From Gracilariopsis chorda (taxonomy: Eukaryota; Rhodophyta; Florideophyceae; Gracilariales; Gracilariaceae): a DNA stretch of 44,804 nt. Both the position numbers and the translations under genes were made by a program. The notes beneath the pieces are model-generated. The model made no database searches, had not been told where the DNA came from, and worked only from the letters and a program-made list of their open reading frames with translations. Position 1 is the stretch's first letter, and each line of letters starts with the position of its first letter. Positions 1 to 8,949 of the stretch are shown piece by piece. The stretch is taken from contig NBIV01000385.1 in assembly GCA_003194525.1 (NCBI GenBank), positions 1 to 44,804 of the forward strand, read 5' to 3'.

Positions 1-2
1 TC

Positions 3-739
3 TATGCAGTTTGTGGAGCGCAACCACGTCAGGAATTGACAGTGATGACTTTGATTTCGTTCGGAAAGAGATTCTAGCAATATTTGGGTTAGGGGTGATG
101 CCACTGTTGGCTAACTTGGAAAGAGCGGGTCTTTTAGTGCGATCACTACGATAACCACCGAGGAATAATCTCGGTTGGATCTTTCCAAACTTCAGGGGAG
201 GACATACGGAGCGGTATGTTCCAAGCGAGACGGGTTCTACGATTGGCAGCGTTGGAAGCTTTGCGACCTCAGCAAGTGATGAGTCAAGACGCTCTCGCTC
301 TCGCTCCGCAGAATACTCATGGCAATTTGCGCGTCGTGCATTGCAGTTGATTACCGAACTCGATCAAGATCGACCCGCCCATCCTGGCACGAGGGCAGCA
401 GTGGCAGCGGCGTACTCTGGATACACGCCGCTCAGCGTACGACTTGTGGAGGCTGGTTTATGCGAAGAAGGATGGGGCTCTCTTCCCCATATTGTCACAC
501 ATGTCTCTTTTACCTCCAGGGCACACCACATTAGAACACCGCCGTGAAGAGATTCGTAGTGACGAAGACGGCATTGATGCAGTGATTGTGTTTGTAGGCG
601 GCATAACCAGAGCGGAGCGACTGCTGTTCGAATGGCGTCAAAGGCAAGTGGAATGAAGGCATTGATAGCAACCACGGCTGTCATGGGACCCGATGAATTC
701 GTGCTTTCACTCGATGACGCTTTGTTTGCGTCGGGTTAG
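3..739 (+). pseudogene. VPS33: VPS33-like (Sec1/Munc18 family) C-terminal part, broken
   Basis: VPS33 is the SM-family subunit of the HOPS/CORVET tethering complexes, which drive SNARE-mediated fusion at late endosomes and vacuoles. The left end of the window lies inside the gene. The reading shows REIL-like 'KEILAIFGLGVMPLLANLE', then 'YSGYTPLSVRLVEAG' (family motif Y-x-G-Y-x-P-L-S-V-R-L), then 'IVFVGGITRAE' (family F-L-G-G-V-T-x-A-E) and the final 'ALIATTAVM', in the order and spacing of VPS33 C-termini; the stop is TAG at 737-739. Damage: an in-frame TAA near 150, a frame change near 500-520, and a second near 615 that restores the first frame. The two shifts compensate, so they could be two old indels, or sequencing errors. 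No intron explains them clearly. The family call is firm; whether the locus is functional is doubtful. Confidence 0.72.
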
Positions 740-1034
740 AAACGAGGATTACATCCAGTTTCTTTTTTGTTCACGAATTGGCAGTTGTGGTGTCGGTACA
801 TTCATTCTTATTCAATTATGTCAGACGAAGGTAAGATGAAATTGAGCACAAACAAAGTGCCATGGTCTCATATGCTAACGTTGATATTTAAAGAAGTAAA
901 TAGCGCGACGATGGTGCGCGACTGGCGCGCTCGCGCTGCACGCGCATCTGCACGGACGGCGAGCTGGGCGTGAACAACATCATCGACATCGAGACCGACG
1001 ACGACACCAACGAGTCGGTGGGATTGAGTCGCAA
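740..1034. other. spacer without recognisable gene
   Basis: About 300 bases downstream of the VPS33 stop. Short open frames exist on the plus strand (767-973) but have no recognisable motif. I see no repeat or RNA signal. Confidence 0.4.
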
Positions 1035-1301
1035 CTATGCGCTTTTGAATATCCGCACGCTGTTGTCGTAGGATCTGGACAAAATGAGATTGCCGTACGC
1101 ACTAGCCACCGCCAAGTAAGCCGGACATTGTGAGTGATGAGCGCAGGTGCAAATGCCTCCATTCTCTGAGCATCGCACACAAAACACCGTTCCGTCCTGA
1201 GACCATTCAACCCATCCGGTGTGGCCGACCAGCTGCAGTTGGTCCACTACCCCATTTTGGCAGGCGCACACTCGCGCTGTTTTATCCGCGGGCCGTGCCA
1301 C
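1035..1301 (-). pseudogene. WD40-repeat fragment
   Basis: The minus-strand translation contains two degenerate WD40 blades: 'LQLVGHTGWVEWSQDGTVF', with the GH dipeptide and S-x-D-G turn, then 'NLILSRSYDNSVRIFKS', with the D-N-S-V-R-I ending typical of a blade (usual form D-x-T-V-R-I/V-W). The piece is 88 codons, against roughly 300 for a complete seven-blade propeller, so it is a fragment. The parent protein cannot be identified. It may belong to the NB-ARC/WD40 family whose relics recur in the window (25.05-25.57, 33.95-34.59 and 23.1-23.6 kb), but that is inference. Confidence 0.5.
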
Positions 1302-1410
1302 AATGCTGTCGCTATCATTGAACTCGTGGTCACATTCGACGAAAACAAGAAAGACGATTGTTTACGACGAAAAACGTTTCACAAACATTGCAACGCGTAC
1401 TACATATAGC

Positions 1411-2193
1411 TTATCGACCATGTAAAGACATTTGCGTGGTACGAGGCCTTTTCGAGAGTCTCTCCTTCAACCCTTCATTCTCATCTCTGAGCTTCTGATT
1501 AGATTCGCTTAAACTAGCCACTTGTTCTTGCTTCTCTGTCTGAAAGAAAATGAAAATCATGCTTTGCTGACTCATAACGCTTCTTGTAATACTGCCTGGA
1601 CCTTTGAAGCTTACGGTTTTCGCGCGTTAGTTCATTGACTTTTCGTTCCATGTTAGCGGGGGCGACAACCATATGCCTATTGTCAAAACTATCACTAACA
1701 GCACCTTCAGTAGGGCCACCACCATCAACAACACCGTCAGAAGCCGCAGTTTCAACCTTGGCATTTCCATATCCGTTCCATCATCAGCACTACCATCATT
1801 AGCAGCATCGTCAGCAATGTCGTTGTTCCCACCAGCACGATCACCAACGCCACCATCACCGACACCATTATCGCCAACCGCATCGACAGCGTCGACAGTT
1901 GCCACACGAGTAGAGTTGTTCGAAAGCATTGGTGTGCTACCCTTATTACGAAACGTTTTGTGTGAGAGGGCTTTAGAGAAAGTGCTATCATGCAACGCAC
2001 GGCGTCTTCCGTTTCGCCGCAGGTCTATATGACATTGTGCAGTGGATGCGAATTGCGGGAGCGATTGTGCGAAACAGCGAGCGACGCTGAAACGCAAAGC
2101 GTGAAACGAAATCATAATGGCGCATCGCTCTCCCTTTGTCTCTATCACTGATCCGCCCCTTCCTTCCGTGTTGCAGCTTACTATCATCACCAC
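1411..2193 (-). pseudogene. coiled-coil protein gene with frame breaks
   Basis: Three adjoining minus-strand stretches read as one protein in different frames. The 5' part (about 1750-2193) is acidic and Gly/Asp/Asn-rich ('VGDNGVGDGGVGD'). The middle (to about 1555) contains 'NMERKVNELTRENRKLQ' followed by 'RQYYKKRYESAK'. The 3' part (1411-1539) reads 'EKQEQVASLSESNQKLRDEN' and ends at TAA (1411-1413). Both later parts have heptad-like charged coiled-coil character. The last part is preceded by a strong 3' splice-acceptor-like tract (TTTTCATTTTCTTTCAG, ending at 1540), but no GT donor keeps the frame, so I cannot tell an intron from a frameshift. Architecture resembles the coiled-coil tail of the Uma2-type gene at 13.3-14.5 kb; homology is not shown. 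No function assigned. Confidence 0.4.
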
Positions 2194-2329
2194 AGCCTTT
2201 CACACCGGCTTCCGCAGTACTCCTTCCTCTGCAGTGCTCACAGTATTCTTTTGAGACCAACACTGCCCTATGCTCGTTGAGCTCTCTCACCTTTCCACCC
2301 CACAACCACGGCTTCAACCTTGCCATGGC

Positions 2330-2571
2330 ATTCGCGTGACCTCATGTAGTTTCTTCCCCACTTGGTCTAGTCCGTCGCCTGTAACACAAGCGTCCACATC
2401 TGCCACACCCGAGCACAACGCTGTTGTCAAGCCGCCCAACAATGAGGAGCAGCCTGTCATAGAGCAGTGCGACACCGCAATGGAATTGGCAACCGTGAGT
2501 TTGGTGTCATCTGATGGAGATCGCCTCACCCTCTCACCGCAAACATTGCCTCCTCCATCACCGACGCCATC
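2330..2571. other. short spacer
   Basis: Pro/Ser/Thr-rich short open frames on the plus strand (2270-2578) look like chance reading of a C-rich strand. No motif recognised. Confidence 0.3.
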
Positions 2572-3219
2572 TCAATAGAGATCTGCCTCCCTGTCCGCTC
2601 CGCCAAGCGTTAAGCATTCAGAGGACAAGATTTCGACACCGGACATGGAACTTGAACCGGCGTTTCCTTGCCGGTATTGTGCAAGGGCTTTGACAATCGG
2701 GAGCAACAGAAGGCACACGTCGACGCTCTTATCGCAAAAGCAAAGCAAGAGCGGCCCGCGGAGACGATAGCGTGAGCAGCACATCAAGTGCGAACTGAGG
2801 GAATGAATGCAGCTGGTGTGGAGCTGTGTGAACGACGGACTGGCGGCAATGGTGAGGCGGGGTGAGGTGGCCACATTTCGTGCGAGGGACAGCAAAGCGC
2901 GGCAGCGGCTGCGTTTCACGCTGGCGTCGAGCGCGTGTGTCATGCTTTGCAACTGGTTGCGCGCCGCGTCGGCCGTCACGTCGGCGTATTGTTGAAGCTT
3001 GTTCATCGTGGCGGGTGTTTCGCGCGTGTGCATTTGGACGCACGCTGCGTTGCGGCGGGAGAGCGTTTCGTGCAGTGTGCCGTGCAGTGTGCCGGCGGAG
3101 ATGTCGTTGATAGGGTCTTCGCAGGCGTCGAGCACTTGTTCGGCTACGGGCGAGAGGAACTTGTCGCCCGAAAAGAGCATTTTGGGGTAGCTTTGACGGA
3201 TGGCGGTGATGATGGGCAT
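2572..3219 (-). CDS. hypothetical helical protein fragment
   Basis: An open minus-strand frame whose first two thirds read like real protein: 'IMPIITAIRQSYPKMLFSGD', 'AEQVLDACEDPINDISAGTL', then a predicted long helix 'MNKLLQQ'-like segment around 'TMNKLQQYADVTADAARNQL'. The frame stays open about 13 codons upstream of the ATG at 3219 ('AELIGASKEVDF'), so the start is uncertain and a 5' exon may be missing. The last 70 codons (after about residue 145) are Ser/Leu/Cys-rich and look non-coding. I do not recognise the family. It could be the remnant of a larger helical protein, in keeping with its neighbours. Confidence 0.35.
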   Translation of the reverse strand: MPIITAIRQSYPKMLFSGDKFLSPVAEQVLDACEDPINDISAGTLHGTLHETLSRRNAACVQMHTRETPATMNKLQQYADVTADAARNQLQSMTHALDASVKRSRCRALLSLARNVATSPRLTIAASPSFTQLHTSCIHSLSSHLMCCSRYRLRGPLLLCFCDKSVDVCLLLLPIVKALAQYRQGNAGSSSMSGVEILSSECLTLGGADREADLY

Positions 3220-3480
3220 GATGAAGTCTACTTCCTTTGAGGCGCCGATCAGCTCTGCGTCGGGTCTTCTGCTTTGACCGCCCAGCTTTCGTGTCGCGCG
3301 CGTGCATGGTGGCTACTCAGAGAATCGTTACGTCTGTGTCAGTAGTATTGTTCATGTATACACCCTTCACTTGCTTCAACGATGTCGAAACCATGGTTAA
3401 CGAACTTCTCTACCCTTCGCAGAACCACGAAATTAGAACTTCAAGAACAGAATTGAACGCTCGGTGCGACTGAGTAGCGC
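3220..3480. other. spacer
   Basis: No supportable gene. It lies between the helical ORF and the point where the P4-ATPase N-terminal reading breaks off (about 3480). Confidence 0.3.
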
Positions 3481-4179
3481 TCATAAAGTGTTCTCCAACG
3501 TAAGAGGCTCTTTTGCGCCGGACGGGTGAACAAAGGTTCCCACAAAGTCGTAAATCTCGCGCTTGGGGGCCTCCCTCTCGAGGACGCAGTCGCTGAAAAG
3601 AATGTCCTCATCCCGCGGCACAGACTGAGTAGCAGCAACGGCGCGGCGCAGTTTCCAATCAGTTTCACCGTCCAGCTGATCGGTTCGAATGAACAAGGTG
3701 TCCGTGGGGTCTGGCGCATCGTTGGCAAAGGACTTGTGGTTGGCCGGCTTGGAGGGGATAGCCTTGAGCAAAACGCAATCAGCCGGTACTCGATCATTGG
3801 TTTCTAGCAGGAGTACATCGCCCACTCGAATGACCTGACTGGCTATGCGGACGGCGTTGGATTGGTTGGGAGCTTCTCCTCTCAGCAACAGGGTGTATGG
3901 AAATTGGTTGAGACTGTTGTCTCGCTTAGAGCGCGAAATGTGGTCAAAGGCTTCCTTGGACATAGACACGAGCAAGACGAAGATAAGAGGGCCGAAGTAG
4001 GTCCAGAAAAAGCCGACGCGAAGCGCAGGTATAAACTGCGAGCACGCGACAAGCAAAAAGAACAAGTTGTAGAACATACGAAACTGCTCATACAGCACGA
4101 GCGGAATAGAGGACAGAAGCGTATACTTGCGGTTGCAAACGGACCCGACGCAGTGAGCCGCAAGTAGCGGCGCGCCCAA
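3481..4179 (-). pseudogene. P4-type ATPase (phospholipid flippase), N-terminal part only
   Basis: P4-ATPases flip phospholipids to the cytosolic leaflet of Golgi, endosome and plasma membranes. This 232-codon reading holds the N-terminal family hallmarks in order: 'NRKYTLLSSIPLVLYEQF', the first two membrane segments ('FYNLFFLLVACSQFIPAL', 'FGPLIFVLLVSMSKEA'), the actuator segment 'RVGDVLLLETNDRVPADCVL' and the diagnostic 'DQLDGETDWKLR'. The 'SQFIPAL' context suggests the NEO1/ATP9 branch. The reading stops at 'LTLENTL' followed by TGA, where family members have Trp (ENTLWA), and homology is lost beyond it. ATG 4179 is the first Met, but the real N-terminus may lie upstream. The complementary C-terminal half of a P4-ATPase is on the other strand at 26.9-29.0 kb; the segment of about 100 residues between them is absent from both. 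Confidence 0.8.
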
Positions 4180-4530
4180 GCCGGTTTGAGGCGTTGCAAG
4201 ACGCGAAAGATCAGCGAAGGCGACGCAGTGGCGCCAGTGGCGGACGGCGTGAACAGTGGCAGCTCATGCTGCTGCATGGGTTAGAACGGCGCGCACGTAC
4301 GGGCGGCGCGGGCTGGGAACAAAGGCGGTGGAGCGTCGGTGAGAAGGAGGCGTCGCTACGGGGAGCTGGTGCACGACGACGAGGGCAGCGGATCACGCGG
4401 GGGCCGACGTCGGCGATGGGGCGGTGGAGCTGGCGCAGGGGACTTGCGGGCAGTTACACGACTGCGCCAAGGTGACGGTGACGGCGCGCGCTGCGCCAAT
4501 TTGCGATACGCTTTTTCGCACTCACTCTTC
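4180..4530. other. GC-rich low-complexity spacer
   Basis: Strongly GC-rich, Arg/Gly-coding-like in most frames (for example 4339-4569 plus). This is a base-composition artefact rather than a gene. Similar GC-rich gene-free patches occur near 33.6-33.9 kb and 39.4-40.1 kb. Confidence 0.4.
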
Positions 4531-4571
4531 ACGCCATATGCGACTCACCCGAGGAGCTGCGCGCCGTGAGA

Positions 4572-5020
4572 TCAGCGCCGCGGATTCTTCTTACTAACCC
4601 AAACCACAACCTCCAGTACTGCAACACACTTCGTTGGGTCCACAAACATTCTGCCGCCAAACTTGGTAACGTCGGTACCATCACCAACTGGCTCGGTAAC
4701 AGGACCATTCTCAACGATACAGAGCGCCTTCGCTCTATGGAAAGCTTTGACCAACTCATCCACTCATCGTTGTCAACGCTCCACAAAGCTCCTGATCGTG
4801 GTATTGGAGCGATAGCGCCTCCGTCAGTCTCAAGTTCAGCAGATATCTCGTTTTGATTGGTTGATGCTCAGTCGACAAATGCCATCAAGTCTCCATGGGA
4901 GTATGCGTTGTCCAAGCAAAGCATTAAAGCATAGTGCCTGCACTGCGCTCAGCGCTTCGTATTTCGAAAGATCAGGTAACAAATTCCATTCACCAGTGTC
5001 CAGTTTCAAGTACAACCGAT
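4572..5020 (-). pseudogene. possible Kelch-like beta-propeller fragment
   Basis: Minus-strand frames contain 'KLDTGEWNLLPDLSKYEALS' and, further on in another frame, 'SVDNDEWMSWSKLSIERRRS'. Both have the Kelch layout of an acidic turn, Trp, then L-P-x-L or K-L-S with a following Arg. The double-Gly of a Kelch blade is not obvious and the frame changes between the two pieces, so this is at best a relic. It lies just downstream of the kinase gene on the same strand; no functional link can be shown. Confidence 0.25.
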
Positions 5021-5023
5021 GCA

Positions 5024-5791
5024 TCACTCCGGAAGGGGAAGTCGACCTGTCTCAAGGTACTCGTTCACTTTTCGTATGCTGTAGAAGTCATTCTCGAAAC
5101 TTGAAGTCGTAACACTCATGTCACAGAAGCCCCACGTTCCCCTTTTGCTTCCCATCTTCTCCCCACTTCGTCGACATGAATCAAAATCAATAAGTGCTAC
5201 ACTATCGTCTTCGCGAAACATAATGTTGTTCAGACTAACGTCATTATGACAAAGGCCGAGCGAGTGCAAGTGCTGCACAGCGCTACGAATGCTTCCCATC
5301 ACTGCTTCTTTTTCCACTGCTTGTCTTCTCATCCACGTCCTGTCGTATAACGTTTCTTCAAACTTTTCCAAATAGATCCCACCAATTCGATCACCCTTCA
5401 CAACGCACCCATAGTACTTCATAATATTCGGGTGCGGCGATCTCGATACTTCCTCCAAGATCTTTATCTCTTGCAAAAACGTAGAAGGTATAGTGTGGGT
5501 GTTCTGGTCTGGATGATATGCAGAAAGGTTTGGTATTTTCAACCATCTTCCTTCGACGTCAGCCTCGGACACACTACTTATGCCATGCTCATAAAGTGGA
5601 AATATGTGATGATCAGGGATCAAAGTGGGTTTGACAATCAGCGAAGAGAGGTTTTGCGCATTAATTTCATCAGCGTTCACCGCTGTCGTTTTGCCAATAA
5701 AGAACCGGTTATGCGTGTCTCTGTAGGTCACGTTTGCCTCGATAAACTGATAGTTGATATCCACCGCATCACCTTTGCAAAGAATCTCCAT
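5024..5791 (-). CDS. divergent protein kinase-like protein
   Basis: An uninterrupted 255-codon ORF ending in TGA, one of the few intact genes here. Kinase landmarks by residue: candidate ATP-binding Lys85 ('GRWLKIP'), alphaC Glu108 ('FLQEIKILEEV'), hinge region near 139-145 ('GIYLEKFEE'), catalytic loop H182-N183-D184 through N189 ('LCHNDVSLNNIMF'), metal-binding D202-F203-D204 and an activation-segment equivalent 'KRGTWGF' (217-222), then 'ENDFYSI'. The catalytic Asp and the loop Asn are kept; HRD is HND and DFG is DFD. There is no clear glycine-rich loop, and the ~80-residue N-terminus is unrelated to the usual N-lobe. Such short HND kinases are known to me mainly from fungal and algal accessory families. 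Catalysis is plausible but unproven. Start chosen at the first ATG of the open frame. Confidence 0.72.
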   Translation of the reverse strand: MEILCKGDAVDINYQFIEANVTYRDTHNRFFIGKTTAVNADEINAQNLSSLIVKPTLIPDHHIFPLYEHGISSVSEADVEGRWLKIPNLSAYHPDQNTHTIPSTFLQEIKILEEVSRSPHPNIMKYYGCVVKGDRIGGIYLEKFEETLYDRTWMRRQAVEKEAVMGSIRSAVQHLHSLGLCHNDVSLNNIMFREDDSVALIDFDSCRRSGEKMGSKRGTWGFCDMSVTTSSFENDFYSIRKVNEYLETGRLPLPE

Positions 5792-5951
5792 GCGTTAGAA
5801 ACGTGCGATCAAGCTCGGGCAAACTCGTTGGACACAAAAAGCGCTTCCTTCTTGACCAGGATTCGAACGAAACTTCAAATTTGTTCAGAGTCGTGTAAAG
5901 TAGATAAATGTGGAGTTTGAAGAGAAAGACACAGGTAAGGCGAAAGCGCAA

Positions 5952-7033
5952 GGTAAAAGAGCTCTCTTTTCGCTGGTTACTTTAGCGGAAGCGAAGACGA
6001 ACGGAACAGAGCAGTCCTTGAGACAGGACGGATCGTGATCATCTCCCTGTGATGCTGGATGGAAGCTTCCATTCGAGTCAAATAGACCTAATTACTCTGT
6101 AAAGTAACTTTACAGAGTAATTAGGTCTATTTGACTCGAATGGAAGCTTTACTAAAGTGTGTTCAACTTCTGCAATCGACACGGCGTCGCAAGTTGCGTG
6201 CCCATATCAACGGTTAACAGGGTTACCACTACCCTTGGAGGAGCCCTCGAACTGACCGAAATCAGAACCGTTTCGTCTCTTCCAGCGCAAACTCTGGCCT
6301 TTATTTCCGCACAACATCATGTGTACTTCTATTTCTATTGGAAACAGTCATGGTGAGCACGGAAAAGCATCTTCTCAAGTCATTTTGAAAGACTGCCGGA
6401 ATCCATCATGCCCTACGTCTAGGTTTTACAACAGTCATTTCTCCGGCTCATGCGACATGTTGGACGTACGACCAACGCACAGTGAGACAAATTCGGGAAA
6501 AGGTAGCGCTCAAGCAACTTCAAAGACTCCTAAAACTTTGGATAAGCAAAACAAAACAAAATCGACAAGCGGCACCCAAAGTTCATCTTCTTCTAAGGCA
6601 AGCTATTTTAAGAAATGAAGAAGTTTAAAGCGTAATAGACGTGCTTTTCTATCTCAACTTTCCATTCCGAGGACAGGGCAGAGAGAGTAATGATCAAAGT
6701 TGCCTTGGAGTTCGTGATTTGTTCTCTCGAAACCTCCTGGAGCTAAGAGTCTAGGAGGTATGCAGCCTCGGTGGTATGGATTCCCACAGATATAGCATCC
6801 GTCATTATCCAGAGCATGATTGTGGCTACCCTTCTTGCGGTAGTGCTGAGTCTTTCATGGCTTCCCTCTGTTCAATTCAATTCAAGGTCTTGGTTTGCAG
6901 TCGTACCAAACAGTTTGGACTTGTTAGAGTCTTCGAGCCACCTACAGTGTTTCTGGACACGGAATGCCAGCTTTTGGCATAATTGAGTGTTTGTCTCAAT
7001 CAGAGCCGGGTTGCCTTCCATGGTTGGTCTTGC
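5952..7033. other. gene-poor stretch with one small Ser/Lys-rich ORF
   Basis: Contains the 87-bp perfect palindrome (6063-6149, listed separately). A plus-strand ORF at 6319-6618 (99 codons, stop TGA) has a C-terminal half rich in Ser, Thr and Lys ('TSKTPKTLDKQNKTKSTSGT') and 'RNPSCP'; it could be a terminal exon but has no recognisable domain. ORFs at 6771-6986 lack coding character. Confidence 0.3.
6063..6149. repeat. perfect inverted repeat, 43-bp arms, 1-nt spacer
   Basis: The arm starting AAGCTTCCATTCGAGTCAAA (6063-6105) is followed after a single A (6106) by its exact reverse complement (6107-6149). The match breaks immediately outside both arms (6062 G against 6150 T). There is no obvious target-site duplication. 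It could be a foldback (MITE-like) element, a rearrangement scar or a cloning/assembly foldback. Confidence 0.9.
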
Positions 7034-7263
7034 CTACGCTTCACCTCTTATTGCATTCACCGAAAATTCACGCTTACTGTAGTTGTTCTTAAACTGAAAT
7101 GGTATGTACATTGCCATCTTTTCTATTCGAACAACCATCTTGTTGAAAGCTCCTTCAGTTGTACGTTTTGCATCGTAGTAGTTCTTGATGTGTACGTCAC
7201 GAAGTTGACTGCGTATCTTCACACAACATAACCTCCTCAACCACTGCACTACTCCATCTCGTT

Positions 7264-7735
7264 TCAAACCTCACGTTCCGGAGCAACAACCTCCTGTGCA
7301 CTCTCCACTGCACTCTTCACGTAGTCTTTTTCTGCATTCCTCTTCCTCTCCTCACCAATGTAGTTATCAACAAGATGGCAGAAGATGTTCCTCATCTCTT
7401 CCTTCTCACACGCTCTCCGAATCGCAATTTCCACCGAGCACATCATGAACTTGAATAAAAACATTTTCTCCCTCCAAAACCATTTTGCGAACAATAGAAA
7501 CAAAAGTGGGTGGCCGTTATGTAAAACGATTCCTTTGCGCTTGGGTCATGCAGCTCACCTGGACGCAGAATACTTCGTTTCGACACGCACCAAGCACCCG
7601 GATATCTTTCGATTCGATATGTTGGTGGAGTAAAAGAGCGAAAAGCGAAACGCAACTGTCGTGGAGAACCGAAAGCAAGCTTAGATTATGGACCTCTTCG
7701 AACAATGAGCTCCATGACTCGTGACTACGTGACGT
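7264..7735 (-). pseudogene. NB-ARC (NLR-like) protein, post-NB region fragment
   Basis: The minus-strand reading 'EIAIRRACEKEEMRNIFCHL' followed by 'VDNYIGEERKRN' aligns by eye with the segment after the NB-ARC domain in the better preserved gene at 11.2-12.8 kb ('DIAMQKASDRYEVMRWFG' then 'TLVDNYMPKERHV'). Upstream sequence (to about 7735) is in another frame and carries 'SKDIRVLGACRNEVFCVQVS', which may correspond to the winged-helix part of these proteins. The P-loop is not present. This is a decayed fragment of the same NLR-like family; downstream (7034-7267) another frame may continue it but I cannot align it. Confidence 0.45.
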
Positions 7736-7876
7736 GGTGCGCACCCTCCACCCACAGCAGGGCGGGTGCGCACCCTCCACCCACAGCAGTAAGGGTGCGC
7801 ACCCTCAGGCGCACCTGAGATTCTCGGCAGCGCTTCTCAGGCTGAGAAGCGCTGCCACAGACGTCGGAGCGTCTGT
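7736..7876. repeat. 29-bp tandem repeat followed by a run of palindromes
   Basis: The unit beginning GGTGCGCACCCTCCACCCAC starts at 7736 and 7765, and a third truncated copy at 7794, giving a 29-bp period over about 2.5 copies. The third copy contains the perfect 14-bp palindrome AGGGTGCGCACCCT (7792-7805). It is followed by a 15-bp-arm hairpin (GGCAGCGCTTCTCAG, 7826-7840, with 7842-7856; loop of 1 nt), then a 7-bp-arm hairpin ACAGACG/CGTCTGT (7857-7876). No protein is encoded. Confidence 0.85.
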
Positions 7877-8599
7877 GCCGCCAACACACCTCCGCGCATC
7901 GCCGGTTTGTGCAACTTTGCTGAGCAAGTTACTCGCTTTTCATCGCGCTGCCAGAGCTCTCCTCCAAGCCCTTTGCTAATTTGCAACCAGCAACCCGCTC
8001 GCTTGTCGTTGAGCTCCCGCGCTTCTAGCTCGTCTTGGTGTCGATTCTGCCCGTATTTTGGCCTACTGGCGACGGCACCGAACCACGCCGAAGGAAAGAA
8101 TGGCAGCCCAGGCGATCAAATTGGCAACCGGTGTGCTGCAACTCACAAAGAAGTGTGAGACCACTGTGAACAAGTTCTTCTTTGAACTAAACCATGCAAC
8201 CAGTTCTGGTTCACCGTCGTGGTCAGCAGTTGGTTATTTCAAGAACGTCATCTCGAAGTAGTAACTCTTTCAGATTCTTGTTCTATGATATCGAAGTCAA
8301 CCAGACGCACTGGGATTTTTCGTGTCAAAGAGGTGGGAAGGTGGGCCTGTTCGCTGCGATTATTGCGGCGAAGACTGGCATATACAACAAGGAAGTTCGA
8401 AGCGATTAGTACTTCCACTTAAGGATTTGGGAATCGACATGTTGCCACTTGAGGCAGAATTGCAGGTAAGCAGCGATGGATTTGCTGTGCGGTTTTTGGT
8501 TTCGGCAGTAGGTTGCATAAACGCTAACCATCTCACGAAAGTCTGGGAACGAAGTTGGCAACGCAGGCTTCTCACCGATCGTAGGTTTGCGCGAAAGCG
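7877..8599. other. unresolved stretch with short open frames
   Basis: Plus-strand frames 8058-8261 ('AAQAIKLATGVLQLTKKCET') and 8322-8480 ('PVRCDYCGEDWH', then 'LKDLGIDMLPLEAELQ' followed by GTAAGC) have some protein-like character and a donor-like site, but no family is recognisable and the frames do not join. They may be remnants of one gene. Confidence that anything here is expressed is low. Confidence 0.25.
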
Positions 8600-8945
8600 T
8601 TCTTGGTTTGAATCCAATCGCGGCAAGCTGAGTTACGCGCGCGCTGCTATCCGCACTGGCGGCGATGTTGAGCAGACGAGCGTCGGCGTCCGTGAACGCA
8701 GAGCACTCGTTTGCCCAGTGCACGGCGGCCGCTCTGGCAGCGATGACCACATCATGCTCATCCGCAATCGCGTGCGGCAGCGTCTGCAGCACAACGGTGC
8801 GAAACTCGGAAGCGTGGTGCGGAGCGACGGTGACAATGCGAGCAAGCGTGATAAGAGCCTACGACGCAGCATTGCGCACCTCCGGCGGAAGCGTGCGCGA
8901 TTGCGATCCAGCAAAGAACAGCTGCAGTGACACGGCGTCGTCACG
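8600..8945 (-). pseudogene. ARM/HEAT-like helical repeat fragment
   Basis: A minus-strand reading with paired amphipathic helices: 'RTLPPEVRNAA', then TAG, then 'ALITLARIVTVAPHHASEFR' and 'VVIAARAAAVHWANECSAFT'. The pattern of alternating Ala/Leu helices with conserved turns is typical of ARM/HEAT solenoids, but no specific protein is recognised. The internal TAG near 8865 makes it a relic, unless an intron removes it. It directly follows, on the same strand, the acidic Ser/Glu tail of the Cys/His-rich gene, where a good donor (GGAG|GTGAGT, near 8973) and an acceptor-like CACTGCAG (near 8920) would splice the two together. Whether they are one transcript is open. Confidence 0.35.
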
Positions 8946-8949
8946 AATG

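Noticed and set aside
1465..1640. GT-AG intron joining the two coiled-coil pieces
   Set aside because: The acceptor is excellent and a GTAAGC donor exists, but splicing them gives a stop within ten codons; no donor preserves the coiled-coil frame.
7736..7805. CRISPR-like array
   Set aside because: The 29-bp period is contiguous repeat without unique spacers, only 2.5 copies, and the host is eukaryotic.
8322..8930. 202-codon plus-strand ORF
   Set aside because: Its second half is antisense to the ARM/HEAT-like reading and is Arg/Ser-rich; only the first 50 codons look protein-like.
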